The notes under the pieces are model-generated. The model made no database searches. It had not been told where the DNA came from and was given only the letters and a program-made list of their open reading frames with translations. A DNA stretch of 64,000 nt. It comes from 'Nostoc azollae' 0708 (GTDB lineage: Bacteria; Cyanobacteriota; Cyanobacteriia; Cyanobacteriales; Nostocaceae). A program made the translations under genes and the position numbers. This document shows positions 36,961 through 47,791 of this stretch, in pieces. Positions within the stretch are counted from its first letter, which is position 1, and the number at the start of each line of letters is the position of its first letter. The stretch is from contig NC_014248.1 of the NCBI RefSeq assembly GCF_000196515.1, positions 3,476,001 to 3,540,000 on the forward strand, read 5' to 3'.

Positions 36961-38772
36961 ATGACTGACGTTCCCGCAGTTCGCATTCGCAATTTTTGTA
37001 TTATTGCTCATATTGATCACGGGAAATCTACTCTCGCCGATCGCTTGCTACAAGCCACTGGGACTGTAGAAGACCGACAGATGAAGGAACAGTTTCTCGA
37101 TAATATGGATCTGGAACGGGAGCGCGGTATTACAATTAAGCTGCAAGCTGCCCGGATGAATTACACAGCTAAAGACGGTCAGCAGTATGTCTTAAACTTA
37201 ATAGATACTCCTGGTCACGTAGATTTTTCTTATGAAGTTTCACGCTCTCTTGCTGCTTGTGAAGGTGCTTTGTTAGTAGTGGATGCGTCCCAAGGAGTAG
37301 AAGCACAAACTCTAGCGAATGTGTATTTGGCGCTGGAGCATAATCTGGAAATTATTCCTGTTTTAAATAAAATTGATTTGCCAGGAGCAGAACCGGATCG
37401 AGTAATTGGTGAAATTGAAGAGATTATTGGTTTAGATTGCAGTGGGGCAATTTTAGCTTCTGCTAAGGAGGGAATAGGAGTTCCTGAGATTTTAGAGGCG
37501 ATTGTGGAAAGAGTACCCCCTGCACCTGATCGAGTGAATGAACGTTTGCGGGCGTTGATTTTTGATAGCTACTATGACAGCTACCGGGGTGTAATTGTTT
37601 ATTTCCGGGTGATGGATGGTAGTGTGAAAAAAGGTGATCGCATCTATTTGATGGCATCGAGTAAGGAATATGACATTGATGAATTAGGTATTCTTTCTCC
37701 CACCCAAAAGCAAGTTGAAGAACTGCACGCTGGGGAAGTAGGCTATTTAGCAGCATCAATTAGGGCAGTAGCGGATGCAAGGGTGGGAGACACCATCACT
37801 TTAGCCAAAGCCAAAGCCACAGAGGCATTACCTGGGTACACAGAAGCTAAGCCAATGGTATTTTGTGGAATGTTTCCCATCGACGCAGACCAGTTTGAAG
37901 ACTTGCGGGAAGCTTTAGAAAAACTGGAACTCAATGATGCAGCCTTGCATTACGAACCAGAAACTTCCAGCGCCATGGGTTTTGGTTTCCGGTGTGGGTT
38001 CTTGGGTTTGCTACATATGGAAATTGTCCAAGAACGGCTGGAGAGGGAGTATAACCTAGATTTGATCATCACAGCCCCATCTGTAGTTTATAAGGTCATC
38101 ACCATCAAAAGTGAGGAAGTGTACATTGATAATCCCAGTCGCTTACCTTCTCCCAATGAACGGGAAAGAATAGAAGAACCCTATGTCCAGGTAGAAATGA
38201 TTACACCTGAAACCTACGTTGGTTCTTTAATGGAGTTGTCACAAAATCGGCGGGGTGTATTCAAGGATATGAAATATCTCACCCAAGGACGGACTACACT
38301 CACTTATGAGTTACCTTTAGCAGAAGTTGTGACTGACTTTTTTGATCAAATGAAATCCCGTTCTCGTGGTTATGCGAGTATGGAATATCATCTCATCGGC
38401 TACCGTGAAAATCCGTTGGTAAAACTGGATATTATGATTAACGGTGATCCGGTAGATTCCCTAGCGATGATTGTCCACCGGGATAAAGCATACAACGTGG
38501 GTAGATCAATGGCTGAAAAGCTAAAAGAACTGATACCACGTCATCAATTTAAAGTACCTATTCAAGCATCTATCGGTAGTAAAGTTATTGCCAGTGAACA
38601 TATTCCGGCTTTGCGGAAAGACGTTTTAGCCAAGTGCTACGGTGGTGATATCAGCCGGAAGAAAAAGCTTTTGCAGAAACAAGCCAAGGGTAAAAAGCGG
38701 ATGAAATCTGTAGGAACGGTGGATGTTCCCCAGGAAGCTTTTATGGCTGTGTTGCGGTTAGATCAAAATTAG
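36961..38772 (+). CDS. lepA: Elongation factor 4 (LepA)
   Basis: The 603-residue length is standard. The translation GTPase motifs are all present: G1 [15 protein letters not shown]2 RGITIK, G3 DTPGHVDF, G4 NKIDLPGA. The C-terminal domain is typical of LepA ([20 protein letters not shown], then [11 protein letters not shown]). LepA acts on stalled or mistranslocated ribosomes. The gene is intact. It is flanked downstream by a strong hairpin and the second IS1634 copy. Confidence 0.97.
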   Translation: MTDVPAVRIRNFCIIAHIDHGKSTLADRLLQATGTVEDRQMKEQFLDNMDLERERGITIKLQAARMNYTAKDGQQYVLNLIDTPGHVDFSYEVSRSLAACEGALLVVDASQGVEAQTLANVYLALEHNLEIIPVLNKIDLPGAEPDRVIGEIEEIIGLDCSGAILASAKEGIGVPEILEAIVERVPPAPDRVNERLRALIFDSYYDSYRGVIVYFRVMDGSVKKGDRIYLMASSKEYDIDELGILSPTQKQVEELHAGEVGYLAASIRAVADARVGDTITLAKAKATEALPGYTEAKPMVFCGMFPIDADQFEDLREALEKLELNDAALHYEPETSSAMGFGFRCGFLGLLHMEIVQERLEREYNLDLIITAPSVVYKVITIKSEEVYIDNPSRLPSPNERERIEEPYVQVEMITPETYVGSLMELSQNRRGVFKDMKYLTQGRTTLTYELPLAEVVTDFFDQMKSRSRGYASMEYHLIGYRENPLVKLDIMINGDPVDSLAMIVHRDKAYNVGRSMAEKLKELIPRHQFKVPIQASIGSKVIASEHIPALRKDVLAKCYGGDISRKKKLLQKQAKGKKRMKSVGTVDVPQEAFMAVLRLDQN

Positions 38773-38875
38773 TGAAGAGGAAGGTGACAGAAGGCGGAAA
38801 TAAGAAGTAAGAATTTAGTTTTTCTCCCCTCGTCCTCTGTACCTCTACACTTTTACTCTCCTGAACCTAGAGATA

Positions 38876-38924
38876 AAAGCATTATTCACCTGGTTTCCCC
38901 ATGAAATCGGGTGAATAATGCTTT
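38876..38924. repeat. Long hairpin downstream of lepA, abutting IS1634 copy B
   Basis: AAAGCATTATTCACC (38876-38890) is exactly complementary to GGTGAATAATGCTTT (38910-38924). Between them GGTTT and AAATC can extend the stem, leaving a loop of about CCCCATG. It is the strongest simple hairpin that I noticed in the window. It lies 104 bp past the lepA stop and 3 bp before the IS1634 left end. On the minus strand it is followed by TTTT, on the plus strand it is not. Confidence 0.85.
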
Positions 38925-38927
38925 AAA

Positions 38928-41162
38928 CCCACATTCGGCACCATAAAGTGCCACAGAGAGAAATTACGGAGAGAAAAAATCCAAGGGAGCATAAAAACAA
39001 ACATATGCAGTGATAAAAGGCATTGGAGAAACAGTAAAGCACCAAAAATAGCATCAAAAGCTATTCTCAATAAGGAGCAATAAGAAAGAACACCGCCCAG
39101 AGGAGTCAACAGATAAATGAAGATATTCAAGAGATAAATCATAACTTAGACTCATAGATTGAAGTAAAAAAAGAAATTATGGACATAGTAAAATAGAGCT
39201 ATAAATCAAAGATATTAATTTATTTTCTGATAGAAATTAAATTAATAGAGAGAAAAACTAGGTAAGTAATTGATAGTAGAGAAAACAATGCTCTGGTAAA
39301 AGATTCACAATGAAATCTCTCTCTTGAGTCCAGTGAGAGATGTATTTTCCTTAGTTAAGTGTAACTAAATGAATAGACTGAAAGCATAGAAAAATCCAGT
39401 GTAAAGTGAGGCGGTCAGTTGGTTTACCCAATTGATTTTTTACTGTTGATTTAGACTCTCTCAAAGGGGTTCTAATTTGTCGTTGCCCTAAAGTATAAAC
39501 CAGCAGACATAAACCCATAATCATTCCCAGGGAGTCTATTCTCTCTGGACTTTGTAGGAAAATACTGTCTGCAAAAAATAATGGGTCTTTGAGAAAAGCA
39601 AACCCTCTCTCGCAAGACTGTTGAGCTTTATATTGAGCTTTATATTCACTCAAGATGGAGTCATGGGTAAGTTCATTGGAATCCAAAAGGTTTGTAGCAA
39701 TAATAAAAGGCCCTGCCCTCAGAAATTCTGTATTAATTTTACTTTCATTCTGGGAGAATGTAGCTGATATTTCATTAGGATATCTTTCCTGAACTATCTT
39801 TTTTCTTAGATTTGATTTGAGTAACGTTACTCTGGTTAATTTGGTGATATTTAAATTGTTTAAATAGTTTAGATAACCCCTTGATAGCATCAGCTTCACA
39901 AGCAAATTCTCCTGGTGATAACTTTTTCAAATCTTGCACAGCTTTTGATTCTACCTTGGTAATTTTTTGTGAGGGTTTACCCAGGTCTGATCCTCTTCTT
40001 TCTTGACTTTGCACTACTAACCATCTTTGTTGTATTCCTGGATAATTTACTGTTTTTGAAGCTAGTTTATATCCGGGTAAGTTACTATCAACAAATTCTG
40101 CTTCTGGTAATGTTGATATTAATGATAGTGCTGATTCTACGCTTAATGGCAGTGGATATAACCAGCTTAAATCTGACATCATTTTCAGATTTGATTCTGT
40201 ATATAAGGCCCAGTCTACTACTATGAGACTGTTAACTTTTAATTATTTTTGGTACTCTACTGCTATTTTACCAAAGCATGATGAATCTGCTTGGTTTCCC
40301 GATGCTAGTTTTAAAAATATATATTGGTATGTCTCCATCTCCTGAACATATCATTTCTATTATAATGAACTGTTTTAACTCCGGTCTATGGTCACCAGAA
40401 TAACCGTAGGTGATGGTTATTTCTTTTGGTGATTTTACTGCTAATTCTTCTATTTCTTGATTATTTCCTACTTTTTGACTCTCAAATATTACTTCTGGTA
40501 AGCTGGTATTATATTGCCCATGTACGTCCACTTATGATGAGTCTAGATGCCCTGCTCATAGGGATACTCCAAATTTTTGGGCTGCTTTTAAGGCGACAAT
40601 AAAGAATATTCTATCCAATCCTTTTATAAATAGTTTATCCATGACTCTCCCCAGTTTATCGTCCTTGAGATATTCTGGTTTTACTCCTGGTCCTATTAGA
40701 TGGTCACAGGCGATTGTTTCAAAATCTTGGGGAAACATATATAAGGGTTTCTATACAAATCCTAACCCGTTGATTATCATGGCTTTTACTACATGACCCG
40801 GACTTACTTTCTCTCCAATTTCAACTCCTATTAATTCGTTGATTATTTCTACGACTCCTATGGCGTCTATTATTCCTGCTACTATGCCTAAATGGTCTAG
40901 GTTTTGAGTTTCCATTTTTTGAACCTTTGATTTCACAACAGAATTATCCACAACTCCTGTTGTGATTCAATCATTTCTTCTTCTGTTCTAATTTAATTTT
41001 TAAATCATTAAATTTTCTTTTCTTTTATCTTCTTTACAAAACTTTATTCTCTCACTCTATTGCCATTTTAATCATCCTTGTTCTTATTAAGCCTTTTCTC
41101 CCTTGCAGGAGCTTTAGTTCTTGTGTACTACTATCTGTGATAGTTAGGGTGCGGAAGGTCGG
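38928..41162 (-). mobile_element. IS1634-type element copy B
   Basis: This 2.2-kb copy of the element at 28259-30481 has ends CCCACATTCGGCACCATAAA and, reversed, CCGACCTTCCGCACCCTAAC. The minus-strand transposase remnant carries the same domains and the same three stops as copy A (40751-40753, 40556-40558 and 40532-40534). The 3' part of the transposase has diverged further and has its own indels (for example a short extra segment near 39630). It separates lepA from the glycosyltransferase gene without breaking either. Confidence 0.85.
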
Positions 41163-41318
41163 TTTTATATAACCCAAATTGATATGATAAGCTTTATGAA
41201 AAAAACTTTTAAAAAATTAAAAATTTTTCCTAATCACCCTTATGGTATTTGTCACACTTCCTATTTTGAGATGAATATAGATTCTTAAATTTTTGTAAAA
41301 CATTAGGGAGTCGAATCA

Positions 41319-42506
41319 ATGAAGATATTAGTACTAAGTTGGGAATTTCCTCCCCGGATAGTCGGAGGTATCGCTCGTCACGTAGCGGAATTATACCCGG
41401 AACTTGTGAAGCTAGGACATGATATCCACCTGATTACGCCTGAAGTTAAACAGGCTTCTCTGTATGAAGTTGTTGAGGGTATTCATGTATATAGAGTGCC
41501 AGTTTCCCATAGTCATGACTTTTTCCACTGGGTGGCTAATTTAAACAAGAGTATGGGACATAACGGTGGTAAGTTGATTTTGGAAGAAGGCTCTTTTGAT
41601 ATTATCCATGCTCATGATTGGTTAGTTGGAGACGCTGCGATCATTCTCAAGCATACTTTTAAAATCCCCTTAATTGCTACTATTCACGCCACAGAATACG
41701 GGCGCTATAATGGTATTTACAATGATACCCAAAGCTATATTAGTGACAAAGAAAACTTGTTGGCTTATAACGCTTGGCGAATTATTGTTTGTACTGAATA
41801 TATGCGTTCAGAAGTAGCAAGAGCATTACATAGTCCTGGGAATAAAATAGATGTGATTTACAATGGTATTCGCCCAGAAAAAAAACAGCATCACAAAGAT
41901 TTTTATGCTCAAGATTTTCGCCGTCAATTTGCCGCAGATCATGAAAAAATAGTTTATTACCTTGGTCGGATGACCTATGAAAAAGGAGTTTCTGTATTAA
42001 TTAATGCCGCTACCAAGGTACTTTGGGAAATGGCAGGTTACGTTAAATTTGTAATAGTTGGTGGTGGTAATACTGACCATTTAAAAAAGCAAGCTTGGGA
42101 ATTAGGAATTTGGGATAAATGCTATTTTACTGGTTTTTTATCTGATGAATACTTAGATAAATTTCAAACCATAGCTGACTGTGCAGTTTTTCCCAGCCTT
42201 TATGAACCCTTTGGTATTGTGGCTTTAGAAAGCTTTGCTTCTAGAGTACCTGTTGTAGTTTCCGATACATGTGGTTTTCCAGAGGTAGTGCAGCATACAA
42301 AAACAGGTATTGTCACCAAAGTCAATAATCCGGATTCCCTAGCTTGGGGAATTTTGGAAGTTTTACAAAATCCAGGTTATCGACAATGGTTGGTGGATAA
42401 CGCATACCAAGACTTAGAAAGACGGTTTAGGTGGAAAAAATTAGCCAAAAGAACGGAAGCAGTATATGAGAGAGTGATAAAAGAGCGCTCGCAAATTCAC
42501 TGGTAA
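41319..42506 (+). CDS. GT4-family glycosyltransferase
   Basis: The 395-residue protein begins MKILVLSWEFPPRIVGGIAR, the N-terminal nucleotide-sugar fold typical of glycogen-synthase-like and GT4 enzymes. DIIHAHDWLVGDAAIILKH lies near residue 90. The C-terminal donor-binding domain has VYYLGRMTYEKGVSVLINAA and the E-x7-E signature PSLYEPFGIVALESFASRVP near 290. GGAG stands 9 bp before the ATG. The acceptor is not identifiable. The protein is soluble with no transmembrane helix. Confidence 0.92.
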   Translation: MKILVLSWEFPPRIVGGIARHVAELYPELVKLGHDIHLITPEVKQASLYEVVEGIHVYRVPVSHSHDFFHWVANLNKSMGHNGGKLILEEGSFDIIHAHDWLVGDAAIILKHTFKIPLIATIHATEYGRYNGIYNDTQSYISDKENLLAYNAWRIIVCTEYMRSEVARALHSPGNKIDVIYNGIRPEKKQHHKDFYAQDFRRQFAADHEKIVYYLGRMTYEKGVSVLINAATKVLWEMAGYVKFVIVGGGNTDHLKKQAWELGIWDKCYFTGFLSDEYLDKFQTIADCAVFPSLYEPFGIVALESFASRVPVVVSDTCGFPEVVQHTKTGIVTKVNNPDSLAWGILEVLQNPGYRQWLVDNAYQDLERRFRWKKLAKRTEAVYERVIKERSQIHW

Positions 42507-42669
42507 TTAAACACAAAGTAAAATTGAGGTTGTCGCAGAGTAGTAAAAAGAATTAATCATTACTCTGCATTTTCTGGCGTAAAAAAACAGTACAAAACCA
42601 GTACGCTGGGAATTTCCCCCCCATTGATGCGAGAGTTAGGATGATTGCTGTTTGCGCCAAAAGGTAACT

Positions 42670-43716
42670 ATGACAAAGGCATCCCCAAATATAGCACGGC
42701 GTTTGCAGAATGCAACAACTACCCTGTTGAGGATGGTAAACCACATCATAAACCGTCTGAAAGCAAACTTGAGGCGATACTTCACAGGCATGTCCAAGGA
42801 TGTCCGTCCTCCATCAACTAAAATCACCTATAAATTGCCCACCTTAACTGGCCCCGTGCATAATTTGGGTGGAGGTGGTCCCGATGTTGATGATGCTATT
42901 CAGTGGATGATTAATCAAGTTAGGGGTGGTTCCAACTCCAATACCAAAGTAAATGTTTTAGTTATTCGCGCTGCTGGTAACGATGATTACAATCAATTAA
43001 TTTATCGCATGAGAGGGGTGAATTATGTAGAAACATTGATCATTAGTAACAGACAAGAAGCCAACAGAACAGATATTTTTGATAAAGTCAGAAATGCTGG
43101 AGTAATCTTCTTTGCTGGTGGAGATCAATGTGAATATATTCGCAACTGGAAAAACTCTAAATTAGAAGTTGCTGTCAAGGCAGTTTACGATAAAGGTGGT
43201 GCTATTGGTGGTACTAGTGCAGGTGCAATGATTCAAAGTGAATATGTTTATGATTCCTGTGCTTGTAAAGATAGCATTGAAACTAACGAAGCACTGGAAG
43301 ACCCATATCGAAATATTACCTTTACCTATAACTTATTCCAGTGGAAATATTTGCGAAGGACGATTATTGATACCCATTTTGACGAAAGAAAAAGAATGGG
43401 TAGAATTATGGTTTTTATCGCTCGACAAATTCAAGATGGTATATCGGCAAATGCATTAGGAATAGCTATTAGTGAAGAAACATCTTTGCTTGTAGATAAA
43501 AACGGTATTGCTAAAGTCATAGGTAGAGGTTCTGCTTATTTTGTACTGGGAGATCATCCCCCAGAAATTTGTCAACCTGGAAGTCCCCTGACATATTACG
43601 ACTATAAAATTTGGAGAGTACCTAGAGGTGAGACATTTGATTTAAATAAAATTCCGTCAAAAGGTTATTATGTTAGGAGTGTAAAACGGGGAAGATTTGA
43701 TTGTGATCCTTATTGA
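42670..43716 (+). CDS. Cyanophycinase-like S51 family peptidase
   Basis: Counting from the ATG at 42670 (the frame also allows a TTG 18 bp upstream), the protein has 348 residues. After a basic N-terminus of about 55 residues come GPVHNLGGGGPDVDDAIQWM, VIFFAGGDQCEYIRNWK and the nucleophile motif GGAIGGTSAGAMIQSEYVY with the catalytic Ser of GTSAGA. The later DTHFDERKRMGRIMVFIARQ is as in cyanophycinase. S51 enzymes cleave beta-linked aspartyl-arginine or aspartyl dipeptides. The extended N-terminus and a Cys-containing loop (YDSCACKDSIETNEAL) differ from classical CphB, so it may be a paralogue. Confidence 0.85.
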   Translation: MTKASPNIARRLQNATTTLLRMVNHIINRLKANLRRYFTGMSKDVRPPSTKITYKLPTLTGPVHNLGGGGPDVDDAIQWMINQVRGGSNSNTKVNVLVIRAAGNDDYNQLIYRMRGVNYVETLIISNRQEANRTDIFDKVRNAGVIFFAGGDQCEYIRNWKNSKLEVAVKAVYDKGGAIGGTSAGAMIQSEYVYDSCACKDSIETNEALEDPYRNITFTYNLFQWKYLRRTIIDTHFDERKRMGRIMVFIARQIQDGISANALGIAISEETSLLVDKNGIAKVIGRGSAYFVLGDHPPEICQPGSPLTYYDYKIWRVPRGETFDLNKIPSKGYYVRSVKRGRFDCDPY

Positions 43717-43895
43717 TTGAGTAATTATTGGACACAATCATGTAGGGGTAAAGCGCAACGCCAAACCCTTACATAGAATGGTCATTAACGATTTTAAACA
43801 AAATTAATTAATTGTTATCACAATAAAGGTAAAATTTACCATATTATGAATAAATAGGACCCCGACTTTTCTAATGAATGTGGTCTCTGAATTTG

Positions 43896-45065
43896 CTAAC
43901 AAATGACTACTGAAGTACTTCTTAAACTTTTCACAGTAGTAATGAAATGTTCTGCTACTTTATCTATTTCTTCAACAGTATTAAATCTACCCATTCCAAA
44001 TCGCACGGAAGCATAAGCTAATTTTTCTGGATGACCTAAAGCTATCAGCACATAGGAAGGTGCAACATTATTTGAGGAACAAGCAGAACCAGAAGATACT
44101 GCTACCATTGGTTGTAAAGCTAAAGAAAGTGCAGCACCATCTACACCTTCAAGACTAATATTTAAATTTCCTGCCAACCGTTTTTGGGGATGTCCATTAA
44201 TATAAATTCCCTCCAGAGTAGATAACTGTTTCCACAATCTTTCCCGCAGTTCTGTTAAGCGTTGATTTTCAGTTTCTTGTTCTGCTAAAGCAATTTCTAC
44301 AGCTTTAGCAAAACCAACGATTTGGGGTGTATATAATGTCCCAGAACGCATTCCTCTTTCATGGCCACCCCCATGCTGTTGTGCTGCTAGTTTAATTCTG
44401 GGGTTGCGTCTGCGAACATATAAAGCACCAATACCTTTTGGTCCATAGACTTTATGGGCTGTTAAGGACATTAAATCAATATTTAATGCTTCTACATCTA
44501 AGGGAATTTTACCAATGGCTTGAGCTGCATCTGTATGAAATATAATTTCTTTTTGACGGCACATTTTACCGATTTTATCTAAGGGTTGTAAAACTCCGAT
44601 TTCATTATTTGCAGCCATGACTGATACTAAAATTGTATCATGACGCAAGGTTTTTTCTAATTGCTCTAAATCAATTAGACCATCTTGATTAACTGGAAGA
44701 ACCATAATTTCAAAACCCATGCTTTCTAAATATTCACAAGGCTCTAAAACCGCTTTATGTTCGGTTGCAACTGTAACAATATGTTGACCTTTGGCAAAGT
44801 AAGCTTCTGCTACACCTTTGATGGCTAAATTATTAGCTTCTGTTGCACCACTAGTAAAGACAATTTCTTCCGGGTTAGCATTAATAGCAGTTGCTAAAAT
44901 ATCTCTGGATTGTTTAACAGCGGCTTCTGATTCCCAACCATAAACATGACTAATACTAGCTGGATTACCAAACTTTTCTGTAAAGTAAGGAATCATTGCA
45001 TTTAGTACCCGTTCATCTATGGGTGTGGTAGCGTGACAATCGAGGTAGATAGGACGACTGGACAT
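43896..45065 (-). CDS. Cysteine desulfurase (NifS/IscS family)
   Basis: This PLP enzyme of 389 residues supplies sulfur for iron-sulfur clusters and tRNA modification. It starts IYLDCHATTPIDERVLNAMI, and has FTSGATEANNLAIKG, the PLP lysine in SLTAHKVYGPKGIGALYVRR and the catalytic Cys loop VSSGSACSSNNVAPSY near residue 328. The sequence is group I (IscS/NifS) rather than SufS. No nif or isc genes are adjacent. Confidence 0.93.
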   Translation of the reverse strand: MSSRPIYLDCHATTPIDERVLNAMIPYFTEKFGNPASISHVYGWESEAAVKQSRDILATAINANPEEIVFTSGATEANNLAIKGVAEAYFAKGQHIVTVATEHKAVLEPCEYLESMGFEIMVLPVNQDGLIDLEQLEKTLRHDTILVSVMAANNEIGVLQPLDKIGKMCRQKEIIFHTDAAQAIGKIPLDVEALNIDLMSLTAHKVYGPKGIGALYVRRRNPRIKLAAQQHGGGHERGMRSGTLYTPQIVGFAKAVEIALAEQETENQRLTELRERLWKQLSTLEGIYINGHPQKRLAGNLNISLEGVDGAALSLALQPMVAVSSGSACSSNNVAPSYVLIALGHPEKLAYASVRFGMGRFNTVEEIDKVAEHFITTVKSLRSTSVVIC

Positions 45066-45097
45066 AAATTAACTCAATGTTTAACTCAAAATTTGAC

Positions 45098-45750
45098 CTA
45101 TTTTTTCAAGATTTTCAGAACTTGATACAGTTCGTTTTCACGTCTATATAAAGTAAATCGATCAGACAAAGTATACCTGGGTTTATCTTGTTGGGTAAGT
45201 TTGATAAATTGGAAGTCTTCACCATTAATTACCAATGAATATAGAGGATAATCAGGGTGAGGATTAACTAACATATAAGTAATTGCTTGGGCTATGGCTT
45301 TGGCTAAGGAAAGACTAGCCATTTTGGCTTCAACTACCAATAAACATAACTGCTCTTAGAGAAAAAAACATCTATTTTACCTTTGATAATCTCTGTAACT
45401 TCTTCTCGATTTTCTTGTTCATCAGTAATTATTGTTTCACGAATTTCTATTGGTTCTTCTGTGCCAATATAAAAGGGATACTGATAGAAACCAGCTAGAT
45501 CCAATAAGGGAGATAATACCACTATTTTAACAGCATCTTGCAAAATTCTGGAGGTTTATACTACGGTAAGATAGTTAGTCTTAACTCGGTCTAAATATTG
45601 CTGTTATAATTCAGACACTCTCGGTAAATCTTCCAAGTAGTCTGTAAAAAAGAAGTCATCTTTAGACTTTTGCAGAGCAAATTTTTCCTTTAAGTAAGCA
45701 AGGTTAATATTTTGTGCTTGGATAATCTCAAACCTATTATTTTTAATCAA
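45098..45750 (-). pseudogene. Restriction-subunit-like cyanobacterial protein, broken
   Basis: Pieces on the minus strand read IQAQNINLAYLKEKFALQKS, FFFTDYLEDLPRVSEL, a stop, QQYLDRVKTNYLTVV, a stop, LQDAVKIVVLSPLLDLAGFY, EIIKGKIDVFFSKSSYVYW and, after a one-base shift, VVEAKMASLSLAKAIAQAIT and YTLSDRFTLYRRENELYQVL. The joined protein of about 215 residues is the type often annotated restriction endonuclease subunit R (a PD-(D/E)XK-like domain with D and VVEAK). It is common in cyanobacteria without an R-M partner. Two stops and a frameshift inactivate it. Confidence 0.75.
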
Positions 45751-45910
45751 CTAAAAATGCTATTTATATTATATAAGATCTAAAGGAGAATGTTATTTTC
45801 CTAACACAATCTACTTAGATAAAATTTAACTCAATTAACATTTTAAGAACAAATGATAAATAAATTAATGAAAGCTTGGAAAGAGGCAAAGCTCCCTCAC
45901 TAGTAAGTGT

Positions 45911-46388
45911 TTATTTAACAGCTAATTCTTGTAATTGCTTTAACAACACTGGAGCGTGACCTTTTGTTTTGACATTTGGCCAAGAGTAGGCAATGACCTT
46001 ATCAGGTGAAATCAGAAATGTTGAATGAGCAACTCCCATATATTCTTTACCGATAAACTTGTTTAAACACCATGGGCCATAAGCTCCTATTAATTAATGT
46101 TCTGGGTCACTTAATAGGGTGAATGATAGGTTATTTTTGTCGATAAATTTGCAATGAGATTTACCAAAATATCGACTAACACCTATTATTTTATTTCCTA
46201 AAGCAGTAAATTGTGGTGATAAATCGGTGAAGTCTTTTGCTTCTGTGGTACATCCAGGGGTGTCGTGTTTGGGGTAGAAATGAAGGAGTATCCACTCGTT
46301 GAAGTCAGCGAAGGAGACAAGAGTGTCGTTTTGATCTGGGGTAGAAAAAATCGGGTGCTGATTGTCCAGTTTGGGGAATTTTGGTCAT
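45911..46388 (-). pseudogene. bcp: Peroxiredoxin Q / BCP, broken by two small lesions
   Basis: The minus strand reads MTKIPQTGQSAPDF, then after an extra T in a run of six it continues STPDQNDTLVSFADFNEW, LLHFYPKHDTPGCTTEAKDF (peroxidatic Cys retained), LSPQFTALGNKIIGVSRYFG, LSFTLLSDPEH, a TAA, LIGAYGPW, EYMGVAHSTFLISPDKVIAY and ends LKQLQELAVK. This thiol peroxidase would detoxify hydrogen peroxide and alkyl hydroperoxides. Only one homopolymer frameshift and one nonsense codon separate it from an intact gene, so the loss is recent. The IS701 copy B target duplication begins 7 bp upstream of the start codon. Confidence 0.88.
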
Positions 46389-46399
46389 GATCGAATTAA

Positions 46400-47746
46400 A
46401 GGGACTTAAACGAAAGTTAAGAGTAAAAAGGAGTATAGTGGGGTTTTGGTGTAGCTTTCACGTTAAAAGAAGCTGATGAAAGAAACCACTGCCCCAGCAA
46501 TGGCACCATGGTTTGAAAGATGGTGTCATTTGATGATGTATTTACTCATCAAGGGGAAAGAAGAGAGTTTAGACATTATTTAGGGGGATGATTGGGTGAA
46601 ACTGAGAGAAAAAACCTATTTCAAATGCTAGAGAATGCCCTAGGGGTGACGTACCACCGATTACACCACGTTTTAACTGAAGCACCTTGGTCCAGTTCCC
46701 AAGTCAATGAGCGTCGCTTAGAGATGATGAACAAGTGTAGTCAGAGGAGAATCACCAGAGGATTTAGCTTAATAATTCATGATTATGACCATAGAAAAAG
46801 GGGGAATTTTAAGGATGGAGTAGGAAGACAATATATTGGAGAAATTGGGAAAAGGGATAATGGAATAGTAGTAGTAATAACACATCTATATGATGGCAGT
46901 AAAAGCTTACCATTAAATATAGAGTTATATCACCACGGTGGTTCTTTACCCAAAGGGAAACAAGACCCTCTATTTGAGAATAAACCTGAGTTAGGAATTA
47001 AATTAATAGATCTGACCTTAAGTCGTGGTTATCAACCAGGAATAGTAATTATAGATGCTGGATATGGCCACAATAGGTCTTTCTTATTAAAGATAGAAAA
47101 TCGGCATTTAAAGTATTGAAGAGGATTAGCTAAAAATCCCAAAGTCCTTGCTAGTGAGTGACCAAAAGGATAATCCACCAGTAATTAGGTTAGATGAATT
47201 AGCACAAAGTTGACCCTAAGAGGCTTTTATAGAAATTGAACTGGAGTTAGATAAACCCAAAACATTATGGGTAGTAATTAAAGAAGTAGAAATATCACCC
47301 TTAACTGGAAAGGGGAATATTGCTATCGTCATGAACGCTTCGACTTTCTCTCAAGCCACTGATATTGACTACCTTATTACCAATGTTTCTTCATCAATTG
47401 TCACACCCCAATGGATAGTTGATACATATTCTCAAAGAAATTGGGTAGAAGTTGTTTACAGGGAAGCCAAGGGATGGTTAGGACTCAAAGAATATCAAGT
47501 TGGAGATAAAAGTAGTTAACAGCGCCATTTTATTTTGGTTTTCTGTGCCTACACTTTTATTCTTTGCCATCAGTGGACTGGAGGATTAAGAGCAAGGTGG
47601 ACTAAGAAACCTTTACTGAAGCTTTAGAAGCGTTGAGAACAGCCATATCTTTTCTATTGATTGATTGGTTCAACTTAAATCTGGACGTGTTTCCTTCTTA
47701 TGAAGCCAGTTTTGGCTACATTCGGGCTTTATTTTTTTTACGTCCT
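46400..47746 (+). mobile_element. IS701-type element copy B, with ATTAA flanks
   Basis: It has the same ends as copy A (AGGGACTTAAACGAAAGT at left; reversed right end AGGACGTAAAAAAAAT). ATTAA flanks both ends (46395-46399 and 47747-47751). It is 1347 bp and lies just upstream of the dead peroxiredoxin start, where it would also have displaced that gene's promoter. Confidence 0.87.
46476..47746 (+). pseudogene. IS701-family transposase, copy B
   Basis: It is better preserved than copy A. The stretch from 46592 reads VTYHRLHHVLTEAPWSSSQV, FSLIIHDYDHRKRG, YIGEIGKRDNGIVVVITHLY, YHHGGSLPKGKQDPLFENKP and RGYQPGIVIIDAGYGHNRSF. Stops at 46589-46591 and 47117-47119 (both TGA) and 47517-47519 (TAA) lie at the same codons as the stops in copy A, and the frameshift near 46560 is also shared. 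The usual first catalytic Asp-Asp (IDDS) is changed to IHDY here. The last codons run past the inverted repeat into the flank. Confidence 0.85.
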
Positions 47747-47791
47747 ATTAATACAAATAAATGAGTTTCAACCACAGACAAATGCTAATTT

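Noticed and set aside
45098-45750. Restriction-modification or other defence system
   Set aside because: Only a broken stand-alone PD-(D/E)XK-like gene is present, with no methyltransferase or specificity gene next to it.
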